Of a DNA stretch of 64,000 nucleotides, positions 35,735 through 49,183 are shown piece after piece. The notes below the pieces were generated by a model. It was not told the origin of the DNA, ran no database searches, and saw only the letters and a program-made list of their open reading frames with translations. The stretch is from contig WEDG01007684.1 of the NCBI GenBank assembly GCA_017591395.1, positions 1-64,000 of the forward strand. The letters are read 5' to 3'. This stretch comes from Schistocephalus solidus. Its lineage: Eukaryota; Platyhelminthes; Cestoda; Diphyllobothriidea; Diphyllobothriidae. The position numbers and the translations under genes were made by a program. How positions within the stretch are numbered: the stretch's first letter is position 1; every line of letters begins with the position of its first letter.

Positions 35735-37127
35735 ATGCTCGCTATGCAGACAAATTACCCCCTACCTGAAAATGAGTCAGCGAATCCGCGGTACTCATTT
35801 ATGCAGCCAGAACGCTGCGCTATGCATCCGTCCCCACTCCAGCAACCAGTGGATGCCTCGTTTAGCTTCTGCTCAGAGGCACAGGGAAACTTCCCCGTCT
35901 CCAATTCCATCAACGAGGTTCTCCAACGCTCGCTCATGTCCTCATCCTTCCATACTGGGCATGCTGAGAAGCCGGAATACGATATGAATACATCCGCAGC
36001 GTCTCGCAGTGGTCTTCTGCCCAACGGCGAACCCCTGGAGTTGATTGCCTTTCGAGAGGTGGCTAAACAGGAGAAGAAGTCAGACCAGGGAGAACGTGAC
36101 ACCCATCGAAAGCCTCCTGGAGACACAGGCGCTAGCTTTACCTCAAAACTCTACGGTTATGATCTTCCGTTTCACATGGCGGCAGCCCATTCCCACGTTC
36201 CCCGTGACTGGCCGCAAAACATGACTGACCTACAAGACCAGCACCATAAAGTTGCTGCGGCAGCCGTGGCTGCTGCCGCAGTCGCATCCACCGCAGGACC
36301 TCTTAAGCACGAATTATTTTCACCCGCAAATCCTGGGGTCGGAACTGGTAGACCGCCGATGGGCATGCTACCTTACACCCCCTCTGGACCAAGCAAAGAC
36401 TTTGATTACCTATTGGCAGCAAATGCCGCACGAGCACTGGTGAATCAACTGGGTGTCACGCCTATTGATGACTGTCGAAGGAGCCTCCTAACTTCCTGTG
36501 GGGGTGGTGGAGAAACGGAGGAACATTTGAAGTCACCCCCGACGCCCTCCTCGGCAGCGGCGGCGGCGGCGGCGGCGGCCGCTGCAGCCTCCAGACACAG
36601 CACTCACTTTCGAGAACAAAATCATCTGCTTGGTCAACATTACATGCACCGGCAGGTTTCAGCAAGCGGAACCCCTGGTGCATCCGCTGTGGACCAGAGC
36701 CCGCGTAGTTCTTTCGGCAGCATGGGCAGCCTACCCTCACTCATGGGGACCCATCTACGCAGTCCTGCCAGTATAACACCCTTCGGTGGTCCTCTGGGCT
36801 TCTCCATGTCGCCGGGTGGCCCGCTTGCTCATCGTCAGCAGCGAATACTTCAACCGGGCACATTCGGTCTGGACTCCACTTTCCCCGGAGAGGCTGGACG
36901 CGCGGTCAAGGACTACCCTCTGCCCGGTGTGGACAGCCGCTATACCTCAGGAATGCCCCGCATCCGATCTACCTCGCCAATGGATAGTGATCGAGCGTTG
37001 CCCAACGATGCAGCCCTGAGCGACGCCTCCCCGAACAGTTCAACCAGCGGAAAATTTTCCAGTCCACACGTGCAGGGTCAGGCGGGCAACATTGTGCTAT
37101 ATCCATGGATGAACCCGAAAAGCTGTG
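35735..37127 (+). CDS. Hox transcription factor, large first exon (N-terminus to hexapeptide)
   Basis: The frame is open from 35606. The first in-frame ATG is 35735, giving 464 codons plus one base before the donor GTAAGT at 37128. Near the end is the hexapeptide VLYPWMNPK (Tyr at about residue 456), the motif by which Hox proteins bind the PBC cofactor (Pbx/Extradenticle). It is followed by SCG, and the exon then stops just before the expected homeodomain, as in many Hox genes. The rest is low-complexity: Ala-rich runs at about residues 173-186 and 274-286, Ser/Pro/Gly-rich stretches and His-rich parts, typical of flatworm Hox N-termini. The homeodomain is not encoded in the window. YPWM excludes a posterior class; Hox3/4/central is open, so no symbol is given. 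The start remains uncertain because an upstream exon could add residues. Confidence 0.85.
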
Positions 37128-37133
37128 GTAAGT
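37128..37133 (+). other. splice donor of Hox exon 1
   Basis: GTAAGT follows AAAAGCTGTG at the end of the SCG-coding region, leaving phase 1. Without splicing the frame would stop at 37166-37168 after a non-conserved tail (KYSPVFLSCNCF), which supports use of this donor. Confidence 0.8.
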
Positions 37134-40100
37134 ATAGTCCTGTTTTCTTATCTTGTAATTGCTTCTAATAAGGTAATGCCTATTCGCCGGCTTGGTTTCC
37201 AACGCCAAAGTTACGAGTACTCTGTTCAGCCAGTTGGCTAACTTGACTGCGATCAGCCCAACTTTTAGAGGAGATGTTCGCAAATTTAAAGAGTTTGTTT
37301 TGAGCTCGGCAGTTTCAAAGACGCGCAAGATTGAGCTCGCTTGGAGGAACCGTAACTCTCTCTCTCTCTCTCTCTCATGCAGTTACAGTGTCCTGGGCTG
37401 TCAAGTAAATAACTTTCTCACTGTGATCCGGAGCCAGAGAGCTCATAATGCTACACCAGCTTAATCATTTTAATGCCTTGTCTGTTTTAGGTTTTTCGGA
37501 CGATTCTAACCCCACTCACATATTGCAACGACCGAGAATTAACCCTTATGCATTATCATAAAATTTATTGGGTACTTTATGCTAAAGACTGCTTATGACT
37601 GATCATCAATCATCGTTGAACTATGAGAGGCATGCACGGTTGTACATCGTAATTTTCCAAATATTAGTCGGTGAAATTTTGGTGAAGATAGGCCTCGCTT
37701 CCATCTAATGCTTTGCTGTCTGATAGCAATCACCATGAGGTTATCGGGTGACTGATTTCAGAGGCAGTCTGTCCGCCATTATTCATTTAGCCATCTCGTT
37801 AAGGAAAATTAAGGGCCCCCCGTCATTTCCCGACTTGAATTAAACCCTTCTCGTATAGGTGTCGTCGAGACTCGTCCATGTGAGCAACGCGAATGAGCCG
37901 AGTCTTTGAACTTGTATCCTATGCCAGGCATTAGACAGGAAAGCTTTTTGTAGGAAACGACAATATATATAATGACTAGTGTTAACGTCGAATTAGCTGA
38001 ACTAAAATACAGATGAGTAAATAAGAAAATAAATCCTGACATATGCTGTCTGAGCCTTAATACAACTCCATAACACCCACCGACTAGTTATAATCTTTCG
38101 TCTACAAGTGCGAAGCATAGCCGAAACCGGAAACGCTTACTGAACTTTTCATCAGTTGCGTGTTCTCCAGTTGCGGATGGTCTCATTTTCACTGTGAACA
38201 TGGGTTCCATAAATAAGTTACCCACACAAGAACTGAAATACATTCGCGTGTCTTAGTGACAACGGAGCACACCCAAGTGCCCAAAGTGTTTTTGCGGCCA
38301 TGCTTGCCACCAGGTAGTCTAAAATCACAAAAAGACATTCATTAAGTTGTGGCACACAAGTCACCTTGCGAAAATGTCAACAAAATAAACGGTAAGCCTG
38401 AGTGCCGGCTGGCAGCCTTAAATCCTGCCTTCAACACATACCCTTGTATTCGGCCTATTAAAACACCCTTACCGTTGAAAATTGTCAGTTTGATGCGTTC
38501 TCCAACTTAATCACGTCTGAAACCTATTTCCGGGGCCACATGTCTGCTAAAACAGACCTCAGCAACGACATATCTTTCGGCACACTAGATGTAAATATAG
38601 TGCTATCTCACCTCCCCCCAGACAGTAGGACACATCATCTGATGACAACACGCCACCTCTCCTCTTAGGCTGACTCAGCAGTCGTTTTCACCAAATCTGA
38701 AGTTAGTGATGTCAGCTTCTACCACTTAACCAACCATTTTGCTGCTGCGGAAGGCATCTAATTTACGCATTACACCCGTCATTGACACATCCGCCGTTTC
38801 TATGAGGGCGTCAAGTGCGCAACACGTCACCCGCGTGGAGCATACTGATATCCGGTGTTGAAATTAATAAACTGCGCGTAAGTTCACGTACTGCGAATCC
38901 GACCCAATTACCTTGAACACCGGACCCAATTAGGATCACAAGATTTCAGCCAAAGGAAAACACAAACAAGGTTTTGAAAGTTCACTCAATTTACTGCTGG
39001 TACGTGAGAAGAGGGCACTCTCATCAGGGTGTAGCAACAGTCCCGCTACGCACAATCAGATATGAGAGAAAGAGAGAGAACTACGCTTTATTTTGAAAGT
39101 AAAATTCCAAACATTTCAGCAAAATAAGTTCTTCCATTGACCATGAAGAATCGTCCTTGAATGTGTCTCAAAATATTTATCAATTTGGACTTCCTTCAAA
39201 ATAGTGCCAGCGTCGTCCGCTGATGAAATCATTTTTTGTATTTCGAATAAACAAAATAGTGTTAAAATTCAAGTATATAATGGGTGAATTAGGCCAATCG
39301 ACGTACATATAAGAGGATTCACATGTGAATGGAGAGCAGAAAAGATGGCGGCTCAATTTCAAAAGCCCGCCAAGCGTTTGGTGTGCATCCAGCCCATTTC
39401 AAAGCACAAGGTTGACTGGTTGGGCATTTCGTCGGACTTGTGCTTAGGTTCGACAATTCCGCGCTTGAAGACCATGTATATTACTGCCAGGTGTGGGTGG
39501 GTTCAAAGTCCTACGATGGGTTGCGAGGGTAAGCTAATTTCTATAAATTTGTAGCCATTTGTGTTAGGAGTAAGACACTTAGTACGCCGCCTCCTAATAC
39601 AGTACTATGTTGATGAAATACACCTGTTTAAGAAAAGAGAACATATTTTGTGCCAAATGGAAGTGACTGATCCCTGCTCAGGGAAATAACTTAATAGATA
39701 AAAGAGGTCATGCAAAATAAAAAGTCCACTGCTTGCTGTTGAACGAAACTGTTCAAAGGCCTTCGCAAGACTTTGAATAAATATTTTTCGGACTGTATTG
39801 TTTACCATGCAGTTGAGCAGCGCGAACATCATTAATTTGAGCTTCTAGATAAAAAGGTAACAAAAAGGAAATTTCTTGTGAGGCCACATACAAGAAGGCC
39901 GGCTTCTGCCTAAAAAACACAGATAATGAGCGAATTCCACTAGGGGCATGCCAGTTTCGGTGTTTAAGCAGGATTTTTCCCGTCTAACGATATGTTTCTG
40001 GTTGAGATGATGGTGGAGGTCTTTTAACTGAAAGGCATTCGTGAAATGGTAGTGAACACTTGGTTATCTTCGTAGTAATTATTGAGCATTGGAAGGGACA

Positions 40101-43100
40101 GCTTCTATTTTTTAGTTAGTAGAACCACCAAAATAAGACCCGACCTGGAGCCTTTAATTAGGCCAAATGTTCTCGAAATTTATTTTATCTGCAGATGTTG
40201 ATTTCCTGCGTACTGGTAGACTGACCTAAACACGAAACACAATCGCCTAAGAAAATTGGCCTATACAACGAAGGTATAAAACAATACGTCCCTGGTCAGA
40301 TAACAAGTAACTGATAGTATGCCTTTCCCCCTAAATGTGCTTTACTTTCGCCTGTCATTGATGGATACTCTTGCATGTCATAGACAACACTAAAAGCATT
40401 TTTTCGTTCATTCAATTACTGTGCGGAAACTGATGATTTTTGCTTATCGGACGAAAACCTGACTTGATTGTTTATTTCGAGGTGTTTTTTGGTTCGGCAT
40501 CTGCCGACGATATGTTCAACATGGCTATAAGCGGCACCCTATACATCTATTCTTCGTAACCCTATCTACCCACTTCCTACGCAAGCATAATCTTTTGATT
40601 AAAATGAATGTCATTATTGGTCATTGAAGTGCAGGAAGACTTACCATTTGATTTGTGACTGTATGAGGTTGCTTGGGTGACCTTTTTTTCCCATTTGACC
40701 TGCATCTGGATTCGAAGCTGGAAGTTATTCGCGACGTACTACGGGTGGTCCAACGGATCAATCATGAATAGTTCAATAGGTAAAAGGAGAACAAATATTT
40801 GTTCACGTCAGCTAAACTTTAAGATATAAAAATCACTTTTAAAGACTCAGTACCTGTCAAATAGTTGCGTCGCCTTGGTGACAACAAATTTGGCTATGGT
40901 AAAGATCCAAATAAGCAATGAACAAACATTCAAGTAACCGTATACTGACAGTTCCCTTCAAAGTCTTTTCTCCATCCTGAGTAATAGAGACTTAAATATC
41001 CCCAGACTTATAAAGTCTGCTCATATAGCCTGTGATCCCCCGCAGGTTAGCTAAACGATTTCGAGATTATTCTGCATTCCTGCTTCAGTGAGATAAACAT
41101 AACCTTCTGATTACTTTTTAAGGCAGGTCATTGAGCGTTATGTGAAGCCTTAATACTATAGGACTTCAAGTGGAAGTTCCTATGAATAGCTACCTTCTAC
41201 CAGGGGATAAGTATTATGCTTGTCAGTTCATATTGGGAAGATAGGACACACCGAGTATGGCCATCAGACAACAACGAACAAACGCATAAATTAAGCCTAC
41301 CACTTAGTACTTCCTGTCTAGCCGCGAAACTTTGGATTGAATTGAAAGACGGCATACAATAGTGTCTGAATCCATATGAAATCCAAATCCATATCCGCAA
41401 CTCAAATATCCGTTCGGATTTCTCAGCACGTAGGTTCGACACAGCAGACTCGAATTTTATTTCCCTAACTGTACATTGAGGGAGTGCTTACCGGTTGTTT
41501 TGTATCGTGATTGAATAGGATAGTGTCAGGCGTCCCGACCAGCATTGCAAGACTTTGCGAAATATATCACTGTCAGTTTTCATTTGCGCGTCTACTTTCC
41601 GTTTTAGGTAGTCACTTTGTGGTGTTCGCACCGACGTAAAGATAAGCCTTTAATGAAAGCCTACTATTAATTTATTTTGTCAAAGTTAATAGCCAAGGCA
41701 CCATTGAACAACTCGGGGCATTTTAAGGGAGATGGGAGCATCTCAAGGTTGTTTACCATAAAAATCGGACACAAGTTTTTGAAATACCCAACCATCGGTT
41801 AAACACGTTCTTTAGCGCCATGTTTATAAACTGACTAAACCTATCCCAAGTACGGTGCAAGCAATAAAAATAAAAAGCTTTAAATAAATATCAGCATCAA
41901 ACAAAGCTCTGCTTATTTAGCAATTTCCGAACTGGCGAAATTTTTTTATTAAGTGGAAATTGCTGCCGAAAGCGTGCCTTTTAATTTCTACTCTTATCTA
42001 AAATGTCAAAGTCAAACTATAAAGTAAATTTCGATGGCCTTGACAAGAAGGCACTCAATTTACGTTTGATTTAAAGACTGTGTATTAGTGGCACATGTGC
42101 GAAAATGGAATGCAATGATTTGAAAAAAAAACTCCATCGATGGGCTATACTGACCGCTGCCAATAGCTCACTGATGACGCCTCTATAAGATTAAATTAAT
42201 CTGCGATTACTGAATTTTCCCTGCATCCAGCCAAATAAGTCAGAGCATTCAATAAACAGAAGCATGTAGCCCAAACAGAAAACCATAATTCACATTAAAC
42301 AAACCAAGCTCTTCTTTGACCGGCGTCTTATTCTGAGATAGTTGGAGTAAAGTGAAACTTCGTGTTAGCTCTTTGCCATGACTGGTAACCATTATAATAA
42401 GAATACTTCTAGTATAAAATAGGATCAAACCTATGAGTTTTCTTTGTGGGTTTGCACATTGTCAATTGATTTAAATTAAAATTTTCCGGTGGGACTTTTC
42501 GCGCACGACCACTTGAGGATTCGGCTTGTACATACAGAACGGGTTTCCTCTCTAGGCACTTACCTTCCATTGATTTTGTAGCAGGGTTTTCTCGATTGAC
42601 AGCTAAGGAAAGTAATTTCAAGCCAAGTCAGAGTATAAGATATATACAGGGTTCCTGATGGTTTCAGTGAGACAGACCCTGTTCTCAGAGTGCTCTGAAG
42701 TTAACTAAGCTATAATTTGTGTTAGACTGAGCAAAGGGATGAGAGAACCTAGAGTTTTGTCAGCTGGGGTCCGGTACTCATTAATTGGTCTTGTAAGGTA
42801 ACCTTCTGCTTTTTCCCACGAGACCCTTACGACAAGATCCTGATGTATTTCTGTTTTTTTCGCCAGAATAGGACATACTGTAGAATCTGTGAGCCAGTTG
42901 CATAAGTAAAGTGGGAAATAGTTATCAAAGGTCAACAATTGATTTCTCATTCATCTCTGAAAGACCTCTTTAGGATGATGTTTGGGTTAAAACGCAAGAA
43001 CAATCGGGATGCCTTCAGGCGTTTTGTGCAAAAAATGCAATTCATTGGAATCCGGTCGAAAAGGGAATTTGAGGCGATGTTCAACGGTGTTATCTTCATC

Positions 43101-44224
43101 TGATGAAAACATTGTTGGGTGACAACGACTCTGCAAGAGCCTTATTCAGTTGGAAACTTTTCAGAAGTTTTTTATGCTTCAACACTGACAATCTGAAAAT
43201 GATCTTATAACTGATTGGATGATTGGCTGAATTAGGTTCCAACTTATAAGTAAACTAAAACTCACGCATTTACTACAGAGAGGAGTCAGAATTCCTGTCA
43301 AGCATAGGCGTCGGTGTGGTGTAACAACACAAACAGTAAACTACTGATCGCGTCAGACTTATAAGTAGTTGACCATTGATATGCGTAAGTTATAATCTAT
43401 GATCGCACTGAAAACCCCTCTGTGTATTGAAGCTCGTACTACCATCAGCAACTTGTTGCTAGATATATGCATGATCTTTCTAATGGAGGAAAGCATGAAT
43501 AATTATTCAAAATATCAAGCAAGATAACATCAGAGATTTAAAATAGGTAAAACAATAGATTGTAGCTAGACACATAGACACCAAGAGTGCTTTCCCGTAT
43601 ACAACTGGCTTAGAAGTGAGTGCTGATATTTACTGAGGCAGTAAGCTAGTTTAAGACCAACGGCTTACTTCCCTTTCGAAAGTTTGCCCCGTATAGTTCT
43701 TCGATAAAAAATGTATTTTGCCTCGAAAATATTTGCCCCTTAGGGTTGCTTAGCTACCCTAAGGTATCACTACATCAGGTACAGTTTTCGGAAGTTTACA
43801 GACTCTCTTCCAACTTCCGTGGGTAATTACACAATTTGCATGTTGTTATTTTGCTTTCGGGCTGTGGCGAATGCACGGACTCCATCTGAAGAAAGTCACC
43901 TCCTTTCCCCATGTCCTCCGACTGCGCTGGATTTTTTTTCTTAATGAACGTTTTATGTATTTCTCAGTGGAAAACTCCCCTAAATTATTCTTACTCATCT
44001 AGTTTCCCTACTTCCTGCCAAACAGCCTGTATAGGGTTATGATAGCAGGGACGCTTGAACCAACAGTTCATTCTGTCTAAAGATGATCGTGACATGGCAT
44101 GGTCTAATGGTATACGGCATCCTAAGGGCAAAATATTGAACAGTAACTCCTATCTCACATGCCATTGCCGAATATTGAGCCCAAAACTTCTGAAGATAAC
44201 CCCTTAAGCAGATGGAAATTGCCG
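37134..44224 (+). other. probable Hox intron, repeat-poor part
   Basis: Seven kilobases have no recognised exon, LINE, hammerhead repeat or microsatellite apart from a CT run (37354-37375). No homeodomain-coding sequence (WFQNRR-type) was seen. A 62-codon ATG frame with good start context at 39345, followed by a GTAAGC, is the only exon-like signal, and it has no recognisable motif. Confidence 0.4.
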
Positions 44225-44480
44225 ACAAAGTCAAGGGAGACAGGAATGGCCGTTTCTGGCTCATTAGCCGTCATCAGCCAGTCATACCCAACCTTAGTTG
44301 GTGCACCCGAACGCTCTAACCCACTGCGTTAAGGGCTCGTTGTCTTGCTGGTTTAGACTGGCAGTGTTCATTTCCTTATAATATTACCCGCTGTGCGGCT
44401 GTTGGCAGGACTCACAAGTGGCTCTCAAGGCAGAACGGGACCAGTGAGTCCTGTTACCGATCGGTGAGTGTTCATAAACC
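44225..44480 (-). mobile_element. tRNA-like/hammerhead repeat, minus copy plus leader
   Basis: Minus strand: tRNA-like part (about 44340-44300, partly deleted), hammerhead at 44239-44283, tail. The plus-strand side 44350-44475 carries leader phrases ('gctgttggcaggactcac', 'ccgatcggtgagtg') in the opposite orientation, so this is a head-to-head pair like that at 13.4-13.7 kb. It marks the end of the repeat-poor interval. Confidence 0.65.
44239..44283 (-). ncRNA. hammerhead ribozyme, family 1
   Basis: Minus strand: GACTGG, CTGATGA, stem II GGCT-AATG-AGCC, GAAA, stem III ACGGCCATT, CCTGTC. The core is intact. One stem I pair (T opposite T) and one stem III pair are lost. Confidence 0.7.
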
Positions 44481-45186
44481 AACACCTAAAGCATTTGCTT
44501 TAAACAAACTGGCATACAACACCCCGAAAATTTTGAACATAAGTTATACGCCGAAAACATGACCACTAAAATGTACCTCGTGCGACAAAAACGAGCTTCG
44601 GTTTTTTCTAAAGCCTTTGATTTTAGCTAGCACAGATTACTGTGGGTGCATTGCGAGTTGACTGAAAACGCGCATTAGAAAGTAGATTCAAGTCTCCCTA
44701 TCTGATGCGTAAAAATCGCCTTTTGATTGCTCGACACTATTCGCCCATTCGCAAGGGCCCTGGTCCAGGATTTAAAGCAAAACGCAGATCTGTTCCCACA
44801 TGCACGCTACCAAGTTCGGTGTGTCCAAAATTGGAACTGCATTCACCTCTCTATACCACCGACTGACGAGACAATGTCATAATTATCCGACTGTTGCCTT
44901 TCCTTCTCCAATGGTTGGGCAAATCACGAGTTCATCCTATTTGGAACGGTCTAACATATGTACTGAGGAATATCGGACATAATTCTGGAACTGATGGATA
45001 GGATTGATTAAAAACAGCTACAGAATTGGTCTTCATTGCGTTAAGCAACTTCTGAATACGAAAGATGGTTACTATTTCATGACCACTAGTAAAATCAGTC
45101 CGAATCGGTTATTTAGACGCTGAGTGAAGTCAAATGCTATCTAAACGTCATAGAAGGAAGCACTGATCTGGATTCCTCTTGTATAT
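44481..45186. other. unannotated sequence
   Basis: No gene or repeat was recognised. Confidence 0.35.
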
Positions 45187-45187
45187 T

Positions 45188-45230
<43 letters not shown>
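45187..45230. repeat. (AT)n microsatellite
   Basis: Uninterrupted TA alternation directly precedes the subfamily A repeat that starts at 45231. A second run (45583-45615) directly follows it. Confidence 0.95.
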
Positions 45231-45232
<2 letters not shown>

Positions 45233-45575
45233 CGGTAATATCAATCTGCCTATATCACTAGCTGCTCTGTGGCTGCTGGCGGGGCTCTAGAGTTAACCCC
45301 AAGGCACAATGGGACGAGTGAGTCCTGTAACCGATCAGTGAGTGCCCAACTACCATTTTTAATATTCCCGATCGAAACTGGCAAGACAACGAGCTCGTGG
45401 CGCAGTGGGTAGAGCGTTGGACTTCTGCCCGACAGGTCACGAGTTCGAGCCTCGGGCGCCGCGGCGCCTGGGGTTGGGTATGGCTGGCTGATGACGACTA
45501 ATATGCCGGAAATGGCCATTCCCGTCTCCCTTGTCTTCGTCGGACAAGTGAGTCCTGTAACCGATCGGTGAGCGC
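45231..45575 (+). mobile_element. tRNA-Arg-like/hammerhead repeat, subfamily A, well-preserved copy
   Basis: Order: end of a previous tail ('tttgtcggtaatat'), leader (45250-45388), tRNA-like segment (45390-45462), hammerhead (45482-45526), tail, then the start of another leader. The A box is TGGCGCAGTGGGTAGAGCG; the B box is GAGTTCGAGCC within GGTCACGAGTTCGAGCC. GGACTTCTG resembles the anticodon arm of tRNA-Arg(TCT). Both internal promoter boxes are intact, so pol III transcription is plausible. It sits between two AT microsatellites. Confidence 0.8.
45482..45526 (+). ncRNA. hammerhead ribozyme, family 1 (subfamily A)
   Basis: GGCTGG, CTGATGA (45488-45494), stem II GACT-AATA-TGCC (weakened), GAAA (45509-45512), stem III ATGGCCAT, cleavage after T45520, 3' stem I CCCGTC. 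The catalytic core is intact; stems I and II have mismatches. Confidence 0.65.
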
Positions 45576-45582
45576 CCTACTA

Positions 45583-45617
<35 letters not shown>

Positions 45618-46900
45618 AACTTAGGAACTTTCAGTAGGCTGACAGCAATCGGCAGTAGACTCCATCGAGAATGGACCGAAAGGATAGGAGTAAGGGAGCA
45701 AAACACGAAACAGGCCAGAAGGAACGCAAACAAGACGAGGGATTCTCTGCCTTTGTCCATCATTAAAGGAAATCTGTGAAGGGCACGGGACCAGAAAGGT
45801 GGGCACGCGAAACGAACTGAAGGCCGCGGCAGGTCATTTTCGTTTGAAGGCAAAGACCCAAAAAGTGAATGCCCACGACTATGCCGACACCACACCTCCT
45901 GGCCGTCTGTATTAAGGGCAGATGCACACACATACACGCACACAAGCGTGTAACAGAGTTCGCTGCTGCGCCTATCTGCTCGTCAAAGTCCTCCAGTGTT
46001 TGTACTCAGATCGTTTACTTACCCATTCAGACCGATCCCCGTCATTGATCATATCTGCCCTAAGAAGGTTGTATATAACTAGTTGATTACACGCTGGACT
46101 GGCTTGTTTTGGCGAGGGACGCGGAGGATGGGGGATTGTGAGGTGAAGGGTTGTTGAAAAAAGGGCAGAGAGAATGAATTGGACTGGAAGAAGAGTACGC
46201 CTCGGACAACTCGGCGCTTCTCACCCGAGCAAGATACACGCTCACACGCACGCGCAAACATATACTCACAAGACGGCAGCCTGCTGACTTGATTAGCTGA
46301 CGGTCGAACTCTGTTATCAGTCGGCACGCAACATTGCTTCCTTGTGAGTCAAGGTGGTGGGCGGGCAGATGGACGGACGGAGAATGCACGAAGGCGGAGG
46401 GAGTGAAAGAGGGATGCTGAAGTTTTACCGGAAGAGAAGAGACATCTGGAGAACGCGAATGGGGATGGGTGGGCGGCCTTAAGGAGCTTACGCCGCCACG
46501 CGACCGCAGAAAGGCCAGTCTTAGGCGCTTGTAGACAGTCGTACGCACACGCACACAAAACGTGTCCTCTCTCGGCCGGGGACGATAGAAGCGTCGAAGT
46601 CAGAGTTGGGTGACGGGGGGGGGTGGCAGCGGGGAATGGTGGCTACGAGATTCCTATAAAAACCACCCTCCGACCGAACACCATTTCCTGAACGTTGATG
46701 TCCACACCCACCCAGCCTTTTTCCTATCCACCCCTCAGGAAAAGGTTGCGGCCGACATCGAGCCCGCAGAGACTGCAACGGGGACACCTTCGGGAAACAG
46801 CGTCGAGCAGAAGGCAGAAAGCAAGGTGGAGTGGGGGTGATTTGAAGGAGTGGGCGAATTGTGGTACCTAGAGTATCGCGTGACTAAGGCGGCGTGTGAG
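45576..46900. other. GC-richer unassigned segment
   Basis: After an AT run (45583-45615) comes 1.3 kb of GC-richer sequence with overlapping open frames of 60-168 codons on the minus strand and one of 76 codons on the plus strand (46610-46840). None shows a recognisable motif, and the peptides are Ser/Pro/Arg-rich, as expected from base composition. Its composition resembles the Hox 5' flank, so a promoter or noncoding RNA is conceivable. Confidence 0.3.
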
Positions 46901-48867
46901 TGTATATATACACACATATATATAATAGGAGTGTGAATTTTGTGCTGGCCTCCAGCTTCCTCATGACCGGAAGTGATGTTGTCCTCAGCTGACAAATGTC
47001 AACGTTGATGCTGTCGGTGCTAGCTAGTCTTTCGTAAACAACCAATTTAATATCCTTGATCTATGTAGACGAAATATTAACGGATACTGTCAATCGCAGG
47101 GATAAAGTGCAAGTGTAGGAAGAAGTTCTCTACAACCTTAGAAATTCGGAAATTTAAAGGTAAGGGAGCCCTTCAGCCGTGCTCAGACATTAATGATACA
47201 AAAGGGGTGCATTGTTCCTTCTACTTGCAATATTCACCAACTCTCTTGAAACACTGAAACTTATCCCTAGGAATGCCTTCGTTTAGGACCAACTACTGAA
47301 GAAGAGTCGCCATGCTAATTTTAATCCCGCACCGATTCATGCATTTCCAACATGGTTACAACTTGAATTCTTTCCTAAAAGAAGTACTGTTGCTATGCCA
47401 AACCCTATGTCCGTTGACTGCAAAGCTTTCTTCATTTTACGAAAAATGAGTTTCCAGGTACTATAATATGTGCCTCTATGTATGCTATACATTTTTGTAA
47501 TTTAGTGGCGATGTATAAATAGGGTAAATAATTTTATTGGTGGCACTGTCAGAGGTATAATCTCAGTGTCTTTTGAAGAAATTACGTAATCCTTGAGGTC
47601 ATGATTATAAAGGACAAAGTACTTCGCCTATATATGATTGCTCATTCGGAGATGAATAAACTGCTATGGGACCCGCAGCAAAATCAAAACATTAAGCCTA
47701 TATCGAAAGTATACAGGAATAAGTGAACTTTTGCATAGCGAGTTATTAAGTGCTTTATAAAGCTGGGTTTCGAGATGACCAGCAATTCCACGGGAGGGTG
47801 GAAAAAAAGAAATTTTCCCAATCTGTTTGCATAAAGGGTTGAAAGAAAACAAAATTTGTGCGATGCGAATGAACTAGGAGGTAATTCAAGGATGATTATC
47901 CACCCGCTGCGACTTAACAGTAGGTCTATCGTCCTTGTAATCTCATTTAATTTTGAAGGGCTTAAAAATTTTCACAAATGTTTGGTGATCAGTGATACTT
48001 TTATACCTAACTACTGAGTTCCCACGAAACATAAATACGGAATACAAATAATTATTAATATCTGAATGCTATTTATGTACCCCTGTGACTGCTTCCAAGA
48101 ATGGACGCATAGGAAACCGTTAGTATTACGCTTTTATAACCTCCTTTTCAAGCTGCAAAGGGATTCGGCTTCGCCTGCGTTCTCTGGGTGTGGTTGCAGG
48201 CTTTAAAGCAAAATCCACTAGACCGAGGTCAGATCGCTGCTATGTCCACGCTGACTCTCTGTAGCAATGGGAAGTTACGGCAGCTTCCAGCTGTGGCCCA
48301 AAAACAAGAAACTACCACAAGAATGAACGAACTTCGGTTGGTTTAGTCGAGGGTGATGCGGACCGAAGGAGCGAGTATGAGGGCTCAGCCTTTACTATGA
48401 AGTAAACTACTCTTAGTGGGATTTAGCTCCATAATCAATCCTGATCACAAGAGAACACGGGAGGACGTGCCTAAGGAGGAAACAGTGCAAGTTAGCAAAA
48501 GTTAGAAGCATTATGCGCATTCGAAATTGCACTTCCTCGATTCACCGCCCAAAGAGGATACTCTGGAGTACCAGCTGCATTTTCGTCCGTACCCAAAGCT
48601 ACGGGCTGCTATGTGTGCCTGAAACGACAGTCTTACCACCTTTTTTCATTGTTAACAGTCCTAGCCAAGGTAATGTGATAACCGATTGTCGTGACCTCGC
48701 TCTCGCAGGCGGAATCGGTCACCACCGCCCTCCTGCCCTAAGGATCTGGTCCCTCCTCCCTTATGAGCGGATCGAATCCGCGCTTTGATGGTTTTTCTTT
48801 GCTACGCACACCACTGACTCCGGCTAAACCGTGTTGAGTGAGGCCTGGGGTTAGATCTTCTGAGAGG
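46901..48867. other. unannotated sequence
   Basis: No gene was recognised. It consists of AT-rich DNA with short frames only. Confidence 0.35.
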
Positions 48868-48871
48868 GTAG

Positions 48872-48927
<56 letters not shown>
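48868..48927. repeat. (AT)n microsatellite
   Basis: TA alternation of about 60 bp immediately precedes the hammerhead repeat pair at 48930. Confidence 0.95.
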
Positions 48928-48930
<3 letters not shown>

Positions 48931-49183
48931 AGTGTGGGGCTCACCGATCTGCTTAAGGAACATGTATGTTCTGTTGTGCCCTGGAGCTCAGACTAGAGCC
49001 CTTGCAGGCGGTCGCATAGCGATGTTTAGCATATGATGAAATTGAACCGACAAAAACAAGGGAGACCGCCTGCGAGGGCTCTAGTCTGAGCTCCAGGGCA
49101 CAACGGAACATTTATGTTCCTTAAGCAGATCGGTGAGCCCCACACTATCATCATATTCCCGATCACAACCGACAAAAACAACG

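Noticed and set aside
37128..37168. Unspliced end of the Hox frame as the true C-terminus
   Set aside because: A consensus donor immediately follows the YPWM region, and a Hox protein without a homeodomain would be exceptional.
39345..39554. Short ATG frame with good start context followed by GTAAGC
   Set aside because: No recognisable motif, no partner exon, and length within chance expectation.
46087..46840. Overlapping frames in the GC-richer segment as genes
   Set aside because: Composition-driven Ser/Pro/Arg-rich peptides on both strands without motifs.
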